Assembly: GCF_949628265.1 (NCBI RefSeq)
Contig: NC_088786.1
Coordinates: 4,278,001 to 4,342,000, forward strand
Direction of reading: 5' to 3'
DNA: 64,000 nucleotides
Source of the DNA: Cloeon dipterum
Lineage: Eukaryota > Arthropoda > Insecta > Ephemeroptera > Baetidae
Below the pieces are notes generated by a model. The model was given only the letters and a program-made list of their open reading frames with translations. It made no database searches and was not told the DNA's origin. Positions 1 through 12,912 of this stretch are shown here, in pieces. Position 1 is the stretch's first letter. Each line of letters begins with the position of its first letter. The position numbers and the translations under genes are program-made.

Positions 1-204
1 ATTTTTTTAATATCATTTTCTTTTTATAATTTTTCGACCTATTAGCCTTCCATTCTTATGGAAGCTGCCAATTAATAAATAAATCACCCCACCAATGGTT
101 AAAATGAGAGTTATGTTAAAAAATAATTTTTATTTTCGAAAGTCGGAAAATAAATTAGATTCTTGTCTAGTTTTGACCAACTTACTTAAAAATGAATTTC
201 CCAG

Positions 205-2768
205 ATTGAAGGGCATGAAGATGACGTTAACTCCGTCGCTTTTGCTGATAGCACTTCTCAAATTCTGCACAGTGGGGGAGACGATGGACTTTGTAAAGTA
301 AGTCAAGAGCTCACATTAAAACAATCACGATTGAAATCTATTTCGTGCTTCACAGGTGTGGGACACGAGGACACTTAGCGAGACCAACCCAAAACCTGTC
401 GGCGTGCTCGCGGGGCACATGGACGGAATCACATTCATTGATCCTAAGGGTGACAGCCGACACTTGATCACCAACTGCAAAGACCAGTCTATCAAACTGT
501 GGGACATCAGGGTGTTTTCCTCTGAAAATGGGCAAGACAACACAAGACAAGCAGTCATGGATCAAAACTGGGACTACCGGTGGCAGCGAGTGCCAAAAAA
601 GTGTATGTATTGCTCTCTTTTGACGTGGTAGAATGCATGCGGAATTTTGCGCAAGTCATACAAAGTTTTTTGCCAAATTCGTAGCAAAGTGTGCTCTGGG
701 AAGATAAATAATTATGTTTATGCTGTATAGTATGCAAAAGTCGTAATTTTGAGGCAACAACTGCATGAACTGCCCTTCCCCCCTCAGATTAAGAAGTCAT
801 CTGATCGGATCTTGCAACTTTTTTCTATTTGACCGGCGTCTTGCGCAGCTAAGCTAAAGTCATTGCGGCTGGTTGCTGAACATTTGGCACCTCAAATGGC
901 GTGACTGGCTAACATCTTTAATACATTAGTCAAACTTTACACTCGCAGATACTAAAAATGTAATGATGACATTATTTAATCTCACATTTTGGCTCAAAAG
1001 TCGTCATTAACCAATCGTCTTGTTTAGCAACTGGCTTCTAATGCCAGAAAAGAGTATTGAAATGCAGGAAAGTTTCCTCTAATGTCAAGTTAGCTCAGGG
1101 TAAAAAAGACTACTTGCAGCTTTCAGGCAGAAGTTAATGCTGGTAGAGCAATAAATTGAGCGAAAACGTCTAGATTTTCAATTCTCCAAAGAAACAACAA
1201 CTTTTTATACTAAATGAACGCGATTTTGCTTTTAGTGATAAACCCAAAGACAAGGCTGGATGGCGACACATCCATCATGACTTACAGAGGACACAGTGTT
1301 CTGCAAACGCTCGTTCGCTGTCGTTTCTCACCTGCAGCGACGACTGGCCAACGCTACATTTACACTGGCTGTGCTGCCGGCAGGGTCATCAGTGAGTTTG
1401 ACTACTACAAATGTTTGGTTGTCTTTTAAAACCAGATGTTTAGTTTACGATGCTCTCACCGGTAAAATTGAGAGGACTCTGACGGGTCACAGAGGTTGCG
1501 TCCGAGACGTCTCTTGGCACCCGTACAACCAAGAAATCATCAGTACTTCTGTGAGTGACGTGTTTTATTTTTGTGTGCATTTGTTCTCGCTCTCACGAAT
1601 TTTCGTTGGCTTAATGTTGTAAGTGGAGGAGAAAAGGGGGTTTAATCCTTTTATCCTTGTCCTTAGCATTCGTTTCCGAGTGTCAATAATTGGAGCTGTT
1701 TGGAATTTCCACCCATGATTTTTAGCGTTTAAAACATGTGCAGGCATTAAGATATTATCATTTTAATTTTCTTTCATTCAATGCTGAGAAAAAATTGCAC
1801 ACGAAGGCCTGGTATATCTTTTATAAAGGGATGGAAATCAAGGGAAAGTTTCAACTAAAGTGAAGTTATAAGAATGAAATCTAAAACTAAATAAAATTAG
1901 TTACTTACATTGAGGACAACTTGATATTAGGTTAAAAAATTCACATGGATGGATTTTAAAATGTGGGCAATGAATGTCATGGTCATCATTGTTAGAAAGT
2001 TAAAAATCCATTCATCTCGACATGTTTCTACTACAACAGGCGCTCTGTTCTCAAGAACAAATCCGATTATAATTTAACCTTCCTTGAGATAAATCACCTT
2101 CAAAAAATTTGGCATTCATCATGAAAGTACATCACCACCCTTCTTAATTTTAATCTTTAAATATTTCTGTCAAAGAAGCAGGGTTGCATTTATTTGCTTT
2201 CCACTCGGTTTTTTTCGCCACTATTTTTTAACGATTTTTACCACTCAATTTCTTGTGCAAGAAATGCTAGAAATGAATTTATTCCATATTTCCCCTGTGA
2301 AAACCTAAAATTTTCGGTCGGATTGTTCAAAATTTCCTCTAATGTACAGATTTTTTCTTTTAAATTTCCATTTGTTGCCTCAATTTCTCCAAAAATTATT
2401 CTCTGACAATTTTCAAGGTCATGAGCTAATAATTAGAAAATTATTGAAATCTGAGGTGCAAACATTGCCTGCAAGAAACTTGTTTAAATAGAAAAATTGC
2501 TTTTACCACTGCACTTGCTTTTTTTAACAAAATTCAGGATTTTTGCAACCCTAAAATATGAATTAGTTTTCCTTTTTCTCTGTTCTAAGTGCATGTTAAA
2601 CGGTTTCAGTGGGATGGATCCCTTGGTCGATGGACGTATGAAATGCTGGAGAGTGCGATCGACGAAGCTATGCTGGTGGACAACTCGGGCCCAAGTTTGC
2701 CGAGGAGAAGCCAGAGGCTGGTCGAAAAGATGCTGAAGCTTCCAGGTGGAAACTGTGACAACGTTTGA
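205..2768 (+). CDS. DCAF11: DDB1- and CUL4-associated factor 11 (WDR23), 3' part
   Basis: This is the C-terminal 253 residues of a WD40 substrate receptor for the CUL4-DDB1 E3 ubiquitin ligase; the 5' part lies before the window. Exons are 205-297, 356-602, 1236-1391, 1444-1550 and 2610-2768, and all junction phases agree. The translation follows the WDR23 order: GHEDDVNSVAFAD, PKPVGVLAGHMDGITFIDPK, KDQSIKLWDIR, then QNWDYRWQRVPKK, MTYRGHSVLQTL, GCVRDVSWHPYNQEIIS, and a final WDGSL blade. The KLWDIR segment is a WDxR (DWD) box of the kind used to contact DDB1. In animals WDR23 restrains the Nrf2/SKN-1 stress factor; that role is family knowledge. The last intron is about 1.06 kb and holds a hAT-like element. 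The call is secure, but the exact acceptor of the 1236 exon is inferred from phase. Confidence 0.93.
2179..2553 (+). mobile_element. Non-autonomous hAT-like element, copy 1
   Basis: A 375-bp element in the last DCAF11 intron starts with CAGGGTTGCA and ends with TGCAACCCTA, a terminal inverted repeat typical of hAT elements. It shares its interior, in the same orientation, with the copy at 13760-14094. Shared stretches include CCACTCGGTTTTTTT, CTCTGACAATTTTC and CAAACATTGCCTGCAAGAAA. It has no coding capacity. I could not see a clean 8-bp target duplication. Confidence 0.75.
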
Positions 2769-5560
2769 CCAGCTAGTCTTAATTTCCGTGAGAAGTGCGG
2801 CAATAACGGATCAGGTATACAACTTGCACGCACCAAAAACTTGATATTGTCACGAATCAAAACTGCGAATTGGAACCAAAACAAAATTGACTTGTTGTAC
2901 AAAATGTGCAAGCTGTATTAAAATCTTAAGTTGAGTGCATCAGATAAAAGACTGGCGATCGCTTGTGTGCGTTGAGTATGCGTTCATCAAAATCAAAGTA
3001 TGGGTTGGAATGTAAATTGTATAAAATACCATTGCTGATGACGCGCATCCACTTTTCTAGAGAATCTAGCCAAACCAGCCAATTTGTACTTGCTATTAAT
3101 TTTGTCACAAATCATTGTGATTTTTAAGTTCCTAGAAATTACTATGGCAGAAGTCCACAAGAAATTAATCAGAAAAATGCTGGAAATTCTTAATTAACAT
3201 GCATTTTCATTATCATTTTTGTCTCACAATTTGAGGCCTTCATTAAACTAACATTAGATAATAATTAAAGCAGCTTTGTTTTCTTCTTCTTAAACTTGAA
3301 AAATAAATACAGCACCAGGTTGATACTGATTTTCACAGTATGTGGGGGGGGGGATCAAGCATCATAGTCATTTCATAGAACCATGATGTTGATATAGATG
3401 ACAAATAACTTGAAAATATTTTTAGTTTTAAAAAACTAATGATTTGTTTATTATGTTCGGATGTTGTGTATTATTTTTTTTACAGAGCAAAAAGATGATA
3501 TTTGAATGAAATAAATATTAAATGTTATCAGAACTCAAGAGTTTTCCACAGAGAAGATCGCCTTTTATTGATTCCCGTTTCTAGTGCAACTTTTTTACTA
3601 TTTCGACGTGAAAAATGAAATTAATTAGTTATGTAGCGGTACAACAACGCGGTCCTGTTTTTAGTTGGAAGCCAACAATTGTCGGCGGTTTGAATTATTG
3701 TAATTTTGCATTATTGTTTAACAGCAGAAAGATGATTTTAAAATAAAAATTCAGTTTTCGTCCGTCAGCCACACGGTGCTGACGTGATTCGTTTAATAGT
3801 GCAGAACCCGATTCAAAGGGGTGAGTCCAACCGTCAGTTAAACAAAAGAATTTGTAACTTATTATTGTAAACCATTTCAGTTCTTGTATTTGATTAAGCA
3901 TCCGATCGGATTTCCAACTGTAACCAATCCACGAACAAAATTCTTAATCTGAATTCATCGGTCTTCATCATTTCAACCCTCTTCATTCTCCCAAAGTTAT
4001 CTACAGGAGTTTTAAAGTAAATTTTACACCCAGTCGGCTTCAGCATTTCCCTCCACAGTGTTGTGTAGCTTTTACTGCACTGGATTCATTGGCATTTGAC
4101 GTAATGCAAGCAAGAAACCCTGTTGCCAGCTATCGTCTACCCAGAGAAACCTGCTGTAATGTTGTGAGCGACCGAGCGTGCTAAATTTGATTAGGAAGCC
4201 ACACTCCGACCTCCACTACTTTCCATATCTGAAGGGATTCGCCAGTTTTTCTCATTTAATTCCTTCGTTAATTGCGGTTGCTGAGCGAACAAACGATTGA
4301 AATTTGCTTGAAATCTTGATACCTCTCATGTAAAGTTTATAACATTTTATTATCTAACTGGCTGAGGACAGGATTTTACACAAGAGATGGTGATTTATTT
4401 TTTAATTATATAGTAGTCCAGCGTTCAAGGGAGTGTTTGACAAAATCATAGGCGACTTGTGGATGAAGAAATGTATTAAAGTGTATCTGTTGAACTTTCC
4501 CTTACGAGGTTAGGTCAGAGTGTACAAAAAATGAGAGATGCATTCAAATGGCAAAAAAACGTGCTACGGGGTCTGACCGATACGAGCACTTGGTCGCCGC
4601 GGCCCGTTGTCAGACGAGACTGGATTGGAAGCGCCATTTAGACCGATTTAGAACAGGGAGAATTCGTGAGTTAATTGCGGCAATTAAAAATAAATTGCGA
4701 GAAAACTCACGGCGCGCGAGTGATAAAGAACGAAAGTGGACAACATTTTTGTTATTAGTATTATCACGCGGTGCGTCAAAATTTTATAATTACAAAAATA
4801 AAAATAAATTATATCTTTTTGAATAATTTACGTGCCTAATTCAGTCTTCAACCAATTAACCAATACCACGTTATAGGTTTATTAAAAGTTGAGTTTTTTG
4901 TTACTAAATGATACTAAATATTTTTTAATTTTACTAATGTCAAAGGAGGCAAAATACATTACTTGTGTGTAGTTGTTTTTTGCCCTTTAAACCAAATTTA
5001 AGTAATTGGGAAAACCCGCGTTTTTTTAGTTTGGGGAAAATAAAAATTGTATGATATTAGGAACTATAAATTATTGGTTTTCAAGTAACGGAATCAAACT
5101 TGGACTGATGTGTTTAGTGTATTGTTTAATAAATTTTTTCTTTAACTTTTAATGGCATTACAATGACTCATGAATATTGCAATCAATTATTTTGGAGATG
5201 CTGGAGCGATGCACAGATGCAGGTTGCAGGTGTGAACCTTGGTTGCACAATCAAAAGAAACTTTGCTGACAACAGTTTCTCGTAACTGAATCTCAACAAA
5301 ATATCAACCCAAACAAATAGTAGATTATCCAATTACTGCCTTGAAAAGCCAAGTGATTGGAAAACAAATCTGGTCTTTAATACAATTATTATAAAGCGTG
5401 GCCGTCGGCGCGAAGGCGCGCTCGTGTCGGCAATCGCCTCTGGTGCAAACGGGTGGGGGATCCGGCACTTCAACTCGCACAGGACCGTGTGGCCGTAATC
5501 GTCGTCAATCTTTCCGCGGCTCAGGTCAGGTCCGTAGCTTTGGAGGCGACAGCAGAAACC
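2769..5560. other. Intergenic region between DCAF11 and tan
   Basis: The 2.8-kb gap holds the DCAF11 3' UTR, a G9 run near 3344, and presumably the tan promoter and 5' UTR. I see no recognisable exon. A 92-codon basic frame at 4548-4826 resembles nothing I know and ends in low-complexity Lys/Asn codons. The frame used by tan is open upstream to about 5453, so a longer 5' leader there is possible. Confidence 0.5.
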
Positions 5561-8500
5561 ATGCCCACCGTCGAGGATATTGGCAGGAGACGCTGCATTC
5601 CTATCCTTCACACCAGGGGAACCCACTATGAAGTCGGATTTGACGTGGTACATTTATTTTCGCCTTTCCCTTTTCATTTAATTCTTTTTTCGGCATTTTA
5701 TCAGAACTACAATTATATAAATTACACTATAGTCTAGCATTGTTAGTTTTTGTTTCAAATTTTTAATCCTAATTTGAGAGGTTAACGGAAGAAATTTGTT
5801 TAAAATATATTTATAGGAGGATTTAAGTAGCAAAAGCTTTGAGGATTAACTATAAATATTTAGCCTTGTTATTTTCGTTCTGGGTTTAGGGAGGTTTTGA
5901 GTCAAACTGTCCTTCAAATTAAAAAATTAACAAGAAAAATAAAAATCCATTTCAAAAAAGGTTAAAAATCAGATATCCAAAAATGTCCGTGGCTATACAA
6001 GTACTAGTTATTTTGAATTTCAGTTATGATAACCAAGTTAGCACACAAACGTTGAAAGTTTGCTTTAGTGTGTTTGTCGCCAATGGGTTGCGCAATAGTG
6101 ATAGCAGAGATAGTGTAACCTTTGGTGTCTGCAAAAAAGATTTTTGTTAGTGTTCTGAATAGCATATATTGCATGAAAGCACTGATAAAATACTAAAGAG
6201 CAAAATAGTTGCGAAAAGTAGACGTGAACGTGATTATAATTTCACAAAACCAACGCTTTTCTTATTTCAAAACACGTGAGATGAGATCAACACGTTTTTT
6301 TCACGAGAGTGTGCGACTCTCTCGACCTACCTGCATACAATTAAGTAATTTAATTTAATAAATAGTTACAATCACAAACCTGCTTTCCTAGTTTAAATTG
6401 TGCAATCCTATTCGAGACTAAAACGTTTTGTAATCTCTAGACAAGTGTTGAAATAAATAAATTTGAAAATAATTTTCCAATGGCTTTGAAATAATAACGG
6501 GCAATAATATTTCAATTATTAAATAATTCGATAGAAATGAGCTCATGGCTAAACCTTCTGACTTTTGTTATTATTATTCATTTATTCCAAATTATTAGCA
6601 TATTTTAAGTTGTAAACTTGTGATATAAGCTGGAAAAATTCATAAATTAAAATGCAAATTTAGATATAGGCCTTTCATCCATTTAGCGAGATTTTAAAGA
6701 GGCGCCAGACAATATTGCATGTGTGTGCACGGCCGGCCTAAAAGTCACGGGGACTTCATACGTCGCGCACTTTGCGAGCTTCGCCGACTTAAAATGATAT
6801 ATTATATAAGCTGTGCATACAATATAGGTCAAAATACCTCTAAGTAAGTTAAATAAAGGAATTAAATTGAATATATTAGATAAGGACAACGACCCGTGCT
6901 GCCGGGAAATTTAATTGCAGTTCGCCTGTTGCAGGGCCGCACGTTCCGAGGGCTCATCCAGAATTTCGTCGGCATCTCCAAGTCCCTGAACCAGGTATTC
7001 CTGCCGCTGTACAACACAGAAGCCGGCCGCCGCGTCTACGAAACCACTTTGAAGTGCGTTCGAAGCAACTTTCCACAATATGTGCGCGAAATCGAAGGAA
7101 CCGCCGAGGGCGCGCAGGTGCCCTTCCACAAGGTCGGTATTTTGCAGAGGAATTTTCATTCATCGCTCTCGCGTTTGATTCTATGATCAGCTAGATAGTT
7201 TTAAAATTGGCAAAAAATCGTGGTAATTTTTTGTTGAATAAAATTGAACGTGGGAAAACTCTGGGTACAATTTCTTTTTGAAAGAATACATTTTTTTCAA
7301 AAACTTGCTTAAGACCATAACTATGATTTTCCATCATAAAATATTTATTTTCTGTTTTGACATTTTCAATGTCACGATTTAAAATTTTCCAGTTGTTCTT
7401 GCTCCACATGGATGACATCCTGCCAAACGCCATTCACGGAACAGGAAAAAACGACGGCACGGGCTGCTCATCTCTCGTATGCAACGAGAGTGGAAATGTG
7501 AGTTTCCGGTTTAAATAATCCTGTAAGAATGAATAATGAGTTGTCACGTCAAGGTTCACTTTTAGTACCTGATCAATGAGAGAACGGATCACGCCTTCGC
7601 AGCATGCTTTTTAGCGAGTTTTGCCGTGTAAAAAACAATGCGGTGCCAGGCTTAGAATCAAACAAGCAGCATAAATTTAAGGTCAACCAGTAAAACTAAC
7701 CTTGTGCTGCGTCTACTTTTATTCTCATTATCACACTTTTTGAGAGATATAGAATTTCCTTTCATTGTGCTAATTCAAGTTTCGAGTACAATTATACCGT
7801 CACGCACTTACTAGTTTTTTTCTCTGCTGATATAATAGACCGCAGAAAAAACGCAGAGTTTGTATTTAACATTCAGTGAAAAGTAATTTGCCTTATTGCA
7901 GGAAATCTTAGGCCACACTGAAGACGCACTGCCAGAAGTGCTGAACCACATTTATCTGGTGTCCGCCCACATCATCCCCGAGTCTCCTCAGGGCCGGTGG
8001 AAGGTGTCCGAGGAGAAGTTCACGTCCCTCTGTTACGCGGGCCACCTGCCAGGTTTCACCATGGGCTTCAACCATCACGGGCTCGTCTTCTCCATCAACG
8101 TGCTAAATGCAGCGAAGTTGGTGCCGGGGAAAACTCGTAAGTATTTATTTTGGAATATTGACAAGCTGATGCTAGGTAGTAGTTTTTACTATCTGTAAAA
8201 TTTAGCAACAATTATGAAATCAAAACCAAGGAACAGAAGTTAAAATTCAGATTTCACCCAATTTCTCGGAAAATTCCCTCTCGTCGCAATCTATCATTAT
8301 TATATCTCTTTATTTATTGTCTTTTGGCGAGGTCATGCAATAGACATGGTTACATTTCTAAACATATCCCCCCCCCCCAATTGCAATGCACAAACAAAAA
8401 TCATAAATTTTCAACAAATGCCACGAATTCACCTGAATCACAAAATTTCCTTTGGTACAGAAATTCCTTTAAGGCCGATACAAATTGCTCGTATCGCGGT

Positions 8501-9636
8501 TCAAGCCGCAGCGAAACTTGCACAGCATTATACAGTGTTGCAGCACTTGAAAAAGGATTCTGCTCCAATGGTGTGCGAATTTGAAGGATAAAAAATTGTG
8601 AAATAAATCGTGATTTCACAGTAGAGAGACGATGCTCGCCGTTTGATTAGCATACAAATAAACATTTGAGCTGATTTTCTCTAAAATTTAATCGGCAATC
8701 TGAGAAATATATGGCTTATTCCTAAATTTTCCGTGTTTCAATTAAGTAAAAGTATTTTTTTAATATTTTCGAAAGGTTTTATGCTTTATTTCAAATCTAT
8801 AACGATTAAATAACAATGATTTGTGCTACCTAAAAATTTGTCATTAAATAAAAATGGTCCAGTACATTTTTGTATAATTTCCGAATTTGAAGCAGATATT
8901 GGGAAAGTCATTTAATAATTTGCCCAACAGGATCACAAAGGTTATTAAACCTTTTAGTAAACATAGCGCGTCTTTAAAATAATCGTTTGATGGCAGCAAT
9001 TTCAAATATTGAATTCCCGGTATTTTCAGCTCGGCATATTTTGACTCGAGCTCTTCTCGGAGCGGAAACCTTCATCGACGTCCAGCAGATCTTGCGCGAC
9101 TCAGGCTGCGGCGCCGGCGACGCCGTCAGTGTGAATTTCACGTTCCTCAATCAGGAAGGCGACCGAATGTTCCACAACGCTGAAGTTGGCCCATCAGTCG
9201 GGAACGAAAGTGGACTCAATATTCTCAACGCGAGCCCAGGAGAATCATTTTTCCATTGCAACAAGTATGACATTTCATTATTTCTTATTCTTTTTTTTTA
9301 ATTTCTCACTCTCGTGATTTTGTTTGCACTCGCAGATTTTTGCGCCTTCCAGTTGAAGAACAAGAAGGCCTCGGCGTGACCTCGAGTAACCACCGTCACG
9401 ACACGCAACAACAGTTACTGCCGACGGTCCGCAGCAAAGCGGGCGTTATTAAAGTTCTGGGCGACCAGTCCGATAACAAATGGCCCATCTATCGGGAGGG
9501 TCATGGAGAGGATTTCGTCAAAACGGTGGCCGTTGGGATTTTCGACTTGGTAGAGCGGACGTGGGCCCTCTACACCGAAAACCCGAAAATTAGCGAACCT
9601 GTCGTGGTCTTGCCTTTGCAGCTCAAGAGCAATTAA
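5561..9636 (+). CDS. tan: N-beta-alanyl-dopamine hydrolase (tan)
   Basis: The protein is predicted to hydrolyse N-beta-alanyl-dopamine to dopamine in cuticle tanning, and carcinine to histamine in photoreceptor neurotransmission; it opposes Ebony. Exons are 5561-5647, 6935-7132, 7393-7497, 7902-8136, 9030-9264 and 9336-9636, giving 386 residues against 387 in Drosophila Tan. It belongs to the isopenicillin-N acyltransferase-like Ntn-hydrolase family. The motif GTGCSSLVCNE places the autocleavage Gly-Cys pair at residues 119-120, close to Gly121-Cys122 in the fly. Other conserved segments are IPILHTRGTHYEVGFDVGRT, GHTEDALPE and GFNHHGLVFSIN. The start is the ATG at 5561, with GAAACC before it; it gives the expected length and N-terminus. 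A poly(A) signal AATAAA lies at 9720-9725. The catalytic cysteine is intact and I see no defect. Confidence 0.93.
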
Positions 9637-11240
9637 GCCAAATGTTTATTTCCCTCGTGGTTGATAATTCGGATTAGAATAGTTTTTACGCTAGAACATA
9701 GCAACAATAGTGACATTACAATAAAATGGATAATCCATTCTGATAAAATGATTTTTTTTTCTTTATGCGATGTTTATTGGCAGAATTTTCTGCGACACGT
9801 TACGAGTTTAAATGAGAAATAATGTATTATCGCGCTTAAAATAAATAAAACATTTTAAAACAAAGTTTAGGGAGTGTTACTAGTTTCTCTAATTACTTCT
9901 CATTATCCGGCCTTCGTTAATTTGCTACACTTCAGTCGTCCTTCAAAGACTTAAAGAGTATTATTTCAGTGCATGCTAATAAATTATTATATAATGACGC
10001 TGAGCTATTTAATTATTTTTAAAGAAAAGGTAAATGAAAAGAGAATAAATAATTTTGAATCAATAAAACATGTTGAACAATATGAATTAATAAGAAGATC
10101 GAAATCTATAAGTAATTCTGCCTTCCAGACTTGGAAGGTAGCTTGTTATGCGAACAGTCACGCATAATCACGAGACATGCTTGTTTTCATTTTTTTATTA
10201 TGTAAAACCAAAGAGTACCATTGTGAGGCTAAGCCAACATATGTTTGCAATCTGTGTGGTAAAAATATGAAGTTTTTTCACTTCCCAAGCTATGATAATA
10301 ACCAGACCAGTTTAACACAAGCAGATAAGTCTGCAAATTCTATTTATTTAAAGTGGAATGATACTGAGCAACAATTGAAAATTATTTAAATTGTTGGATG
10401 CCAAATCAATTGATCGATTAACAATTTGTTCAACAATTTGCAATAAATAAAAAACGGACCTTCATACAGTAAAAACTCAAATTTTGCCAATTTTCTCCAA
10501 AATTTACAGTGCTTGAACATATTTTCTAGGCATATTCCGATTCCTCTCGTCGAGATCTGTCCAACGGTGTATGCCACTTATTGGGGAAACTCTTGGTTTT
10601 GAAATTAAATCGGATTTCAAGTAAGGAGACAGCCATTACCATTTGAAATGCATGGTAACTTTGCAGAAAATTTTCTCAAAAAATTACAGCGCTCCTTAGG
10701 TCAATTTTTAGGCTTTAACTGAATCCTAAGGGATGAGTTTATGCATTGGCAACAAGCATTTTCCAGGCTTTTGCAGTATCATTCCTCTTTAAACAAACGA
10801 AAAGATTAATAACGTTATTTGTACACGATTGTGTTTAATAAATGATTGAATAGAATTGAAATAAAATCTATAAGTAGTGTAATATAATATATAATAATAA
10901 TAATATAATATCCATTGACAGCCGCAGCATATTGGATTCCATCGCGCCATTAGCAGATTGGTGGTTCATTTCTCTCATTGTCAGTGAGAGGGCGCCATCG
11001 TCTCTTAAATTTCAAGAGTGAGAGTGACAGAGACTGCGTGCTGCGTGTTTACAAAGAGTTAAAAGGCGCGCAAACCCAGCTGCTGTCGCTTCCTGGTTGT
11101 GGTTATTCTCACTGTAACTGTTGACTGTTGCTGTTTTCAAAGCGGTCAGACTGATCAGGAAACTTTTGTGCTGCCAGCTTCAGTCACCTGAGATCGCAGC
11201 AAGAAAATTAGCGAAAGCATTTTCGACGTCAGCAGCCAAA
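9637..11240. other. Intergenic region between tan and FEN1
   Basis: This region contains the tan 3' UTR with AATAAA at 9720, about 1.2 kb of AT-rich sequence, and the FEN1 promoter and 5' UTR (about 10.9-11.24 kb, GC-richer). Small open frames at 9973-10167 and 10177-10389 are AT-driven. The second has a single CxxC and no full zinc finger. I do not call them genes. Confidence 0.5.
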
Positions 11241-12706
11241 ATGGGTATTTTGGGCCTTTCAAAACTGATCTCGGACGTGGCGCCGGGTGCTGTCAAGGAG
11301 AGCGAAATCAAACACTATTTCGGTTCGTTTTGCTAATAATTAACTTTGACCTGAATTATTGACTGGATACCACAGGCCGGAAGGTTGCCATTGACGCATC
11401 AATGAGTTTGTATCAATTCCTGATTGCCGTTCGCTCCGAAGGCGCTCAGCTCACTTCGGCTGATGGAGAGACCACAAGGTATGATTGTACCAAAAATAAT
11501 CATCCATTTACATAATATATATCTACTATTCAAAATGTAGCCACCTGATGGGAACTTTCTACCGCACAATCCGGCTGGTTGAGAATGGCATCAAGCCTGT
11601 GTACGTGTTTGATGGTAAACCTCCGGAGCTCAAGTCTGGGGAGCTGGGGAAAAGACAAGAGCGAAGGCAGGAGGCACAGAAGGCCCTTGAAAAGGCCACG
11701 GAAGCGGGTAACTTACTTAAAGACTAACAACCACGCACAGAAATTGACTGAGAATTGTCGCAGGTGACGCCGAGCAGGTGGACAAGTTCAACCGGCGTTT
11801 AGTCAAGGTGACCAGAACCCACGCAGAGGAATGCAAGAAACTGCTGTCACTCATGGGGATCCCTTTTGTCGATGTAAAACTGCTGCCACTCTTGCGCGCT
11901 ATTGATTTCTAAATCCTGAGTTAATGCACAGGCCCCTTGCGAAGCGGAAGCTCAGTGCGCCGCATTGGTCAAGTCGGGGAAGGTTTTTGCCACTGCCACT
12001 GAAGACATGGACGCCTTGACCTTTGGCTCCAACATTCTGCTCAGGCACATGACCTTCAGCGAGGCCAGGAAGATGCCCATCCAGGAGTTCCACTTAGACA
12101 AAGTTTTGTCTGGACTAGAGCTGAGCAAGGAGCAGGTGAATTGGTCAAAAGAGGCACTTGCAGGAATAACGTGATTTGATTAAATTCCAGTTTATCGACC
12201 TGTGCATTCTCCTTGGATGCGACTATTGCGACTCGATTAAAGGCGTTGGACCGAAAAGGGCCATCGAATTGATCAGGAACAACGGCAGCATTGAAAAGAT
12301 TGTCAACAACCTGGACAAGAAGTACACAGTTCCCGAAAACTGGCCCTTTGAGTACGCGAGGAAACTTTTCGTGGAGCCCGAGATCACAGATCCAGAGAAA
12401 ATTGAGGTTTATATTATGAACTGAGCGTAAGACAACAATTTAATTTCGTGCTTACAGCTGAAGTGGGGAGCCCCAGATGTAGACGGACTTGTTCAATATC
12501 TGTGCGTCGAAAAAGGATTCAAGGAAGACAGAGTTCGCAGTGGAGCTGCCAAGTTGGCCAAGAGCAAAAGCTCAGCTACTCAGGGTCGACTTGAGGACTT
12601 TTTCAAAGTGATTCCTAACAACAACCCTTCAGTGAAGAGGAAAGCGGATGAGAAAAACAACAAGAACGCTAAGAAGAGCAAAGGTGGTTTCCGAAAACCT
12701 AAGTAA
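11241..12706 (+). CDS. FEN1: Flap endonuclease 1
   Basis: This is a structure-specific 5' flap nuclease for Okazaki-fragment maturation and long-patch base excision repair, acting in the nucleus with PCNA. Seven exons (11241-11322, 11376-11478, 11541-11707, 11764-11873, 11932-12135, 12191-12406, 12458-12706) give 376 residues against about 380 in vertebrates. The N-terminus [12 protein letters not shown] has its initiator Met and Gly2, which FEN1 needs for activity. The metal-binding aspartates sit in [12 protein letters not shown] (Asp34), [42 protein letters not shown] and [18 protein letters not shown] (helix-two-turn-helix). The PCNA box is [11 protein letters not shown], followed by a Lys-rich nuclear localisation tail. 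Introns are 52-70 bp. The gene converges on the NuMA-like gene, and AATAAA lies at 12750-12755. It looks intact. Confidence 0.97.
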
Positions 12707-12749
12707 ATGTTATCCACTTGCATTTTTAACCTAGTTATTTTAAGTGTAA

Positions 12750-12794
12750 AATAAAAAATTCCAATTTTGAACTAATATAGTATTGAAGTTTATT
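12750..12794. terminator. Convergent poly(A) signals, FEN1 (+) and NuMA-like (-)
   Basis: AATAAA on the plus strand at 12750-12755 follows the FEN1 stop by 43 bp. AATAAA on the minus strand (TTTATT at 12789-12794) follows the NuMA-like stop by about 120 bp. Because each signal lies before the other gene's end, the two mature 3' UTRs should overlap by a few tens of bases. Confidence 0.6.
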
Positions 12795-12912
12795 TGTTTT
12801 CCCTCACCTCCTTAATCACCCGATTTACATGATCGAAATTTACATGGAAATTATATTGGAATGCACGTGACTAAAATAAATCATTTATAATAATACAATT
12901 CATTGATAAAAT

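Noticed and set aside
4548-4826. 92-codon plus-strand ORF beginning MAKKRATGSDRY.
   Set aside because: No recognisable family. The second half is low-complexity and AT-driven, and no splice partners were found.
10177-10389. 70-codon ORF with a CNLCGKN zinc-finger-like snippet.
   Set aside because: Only one CxxC, no paired His/Cys at the right spacing, and AT-rich intergenic context.
11118-11240. A 40-codon in-frame extension upstream of FEN1, basic and Ser-rich like a mitochondrial targeting peptide.
   Set aside because: It contains no ATG (it opens with CTG/TTG just after a TAA), and FEN1 needs its native N-terminal Gly2. Non-AUG initiation cannot be judged from sequence.
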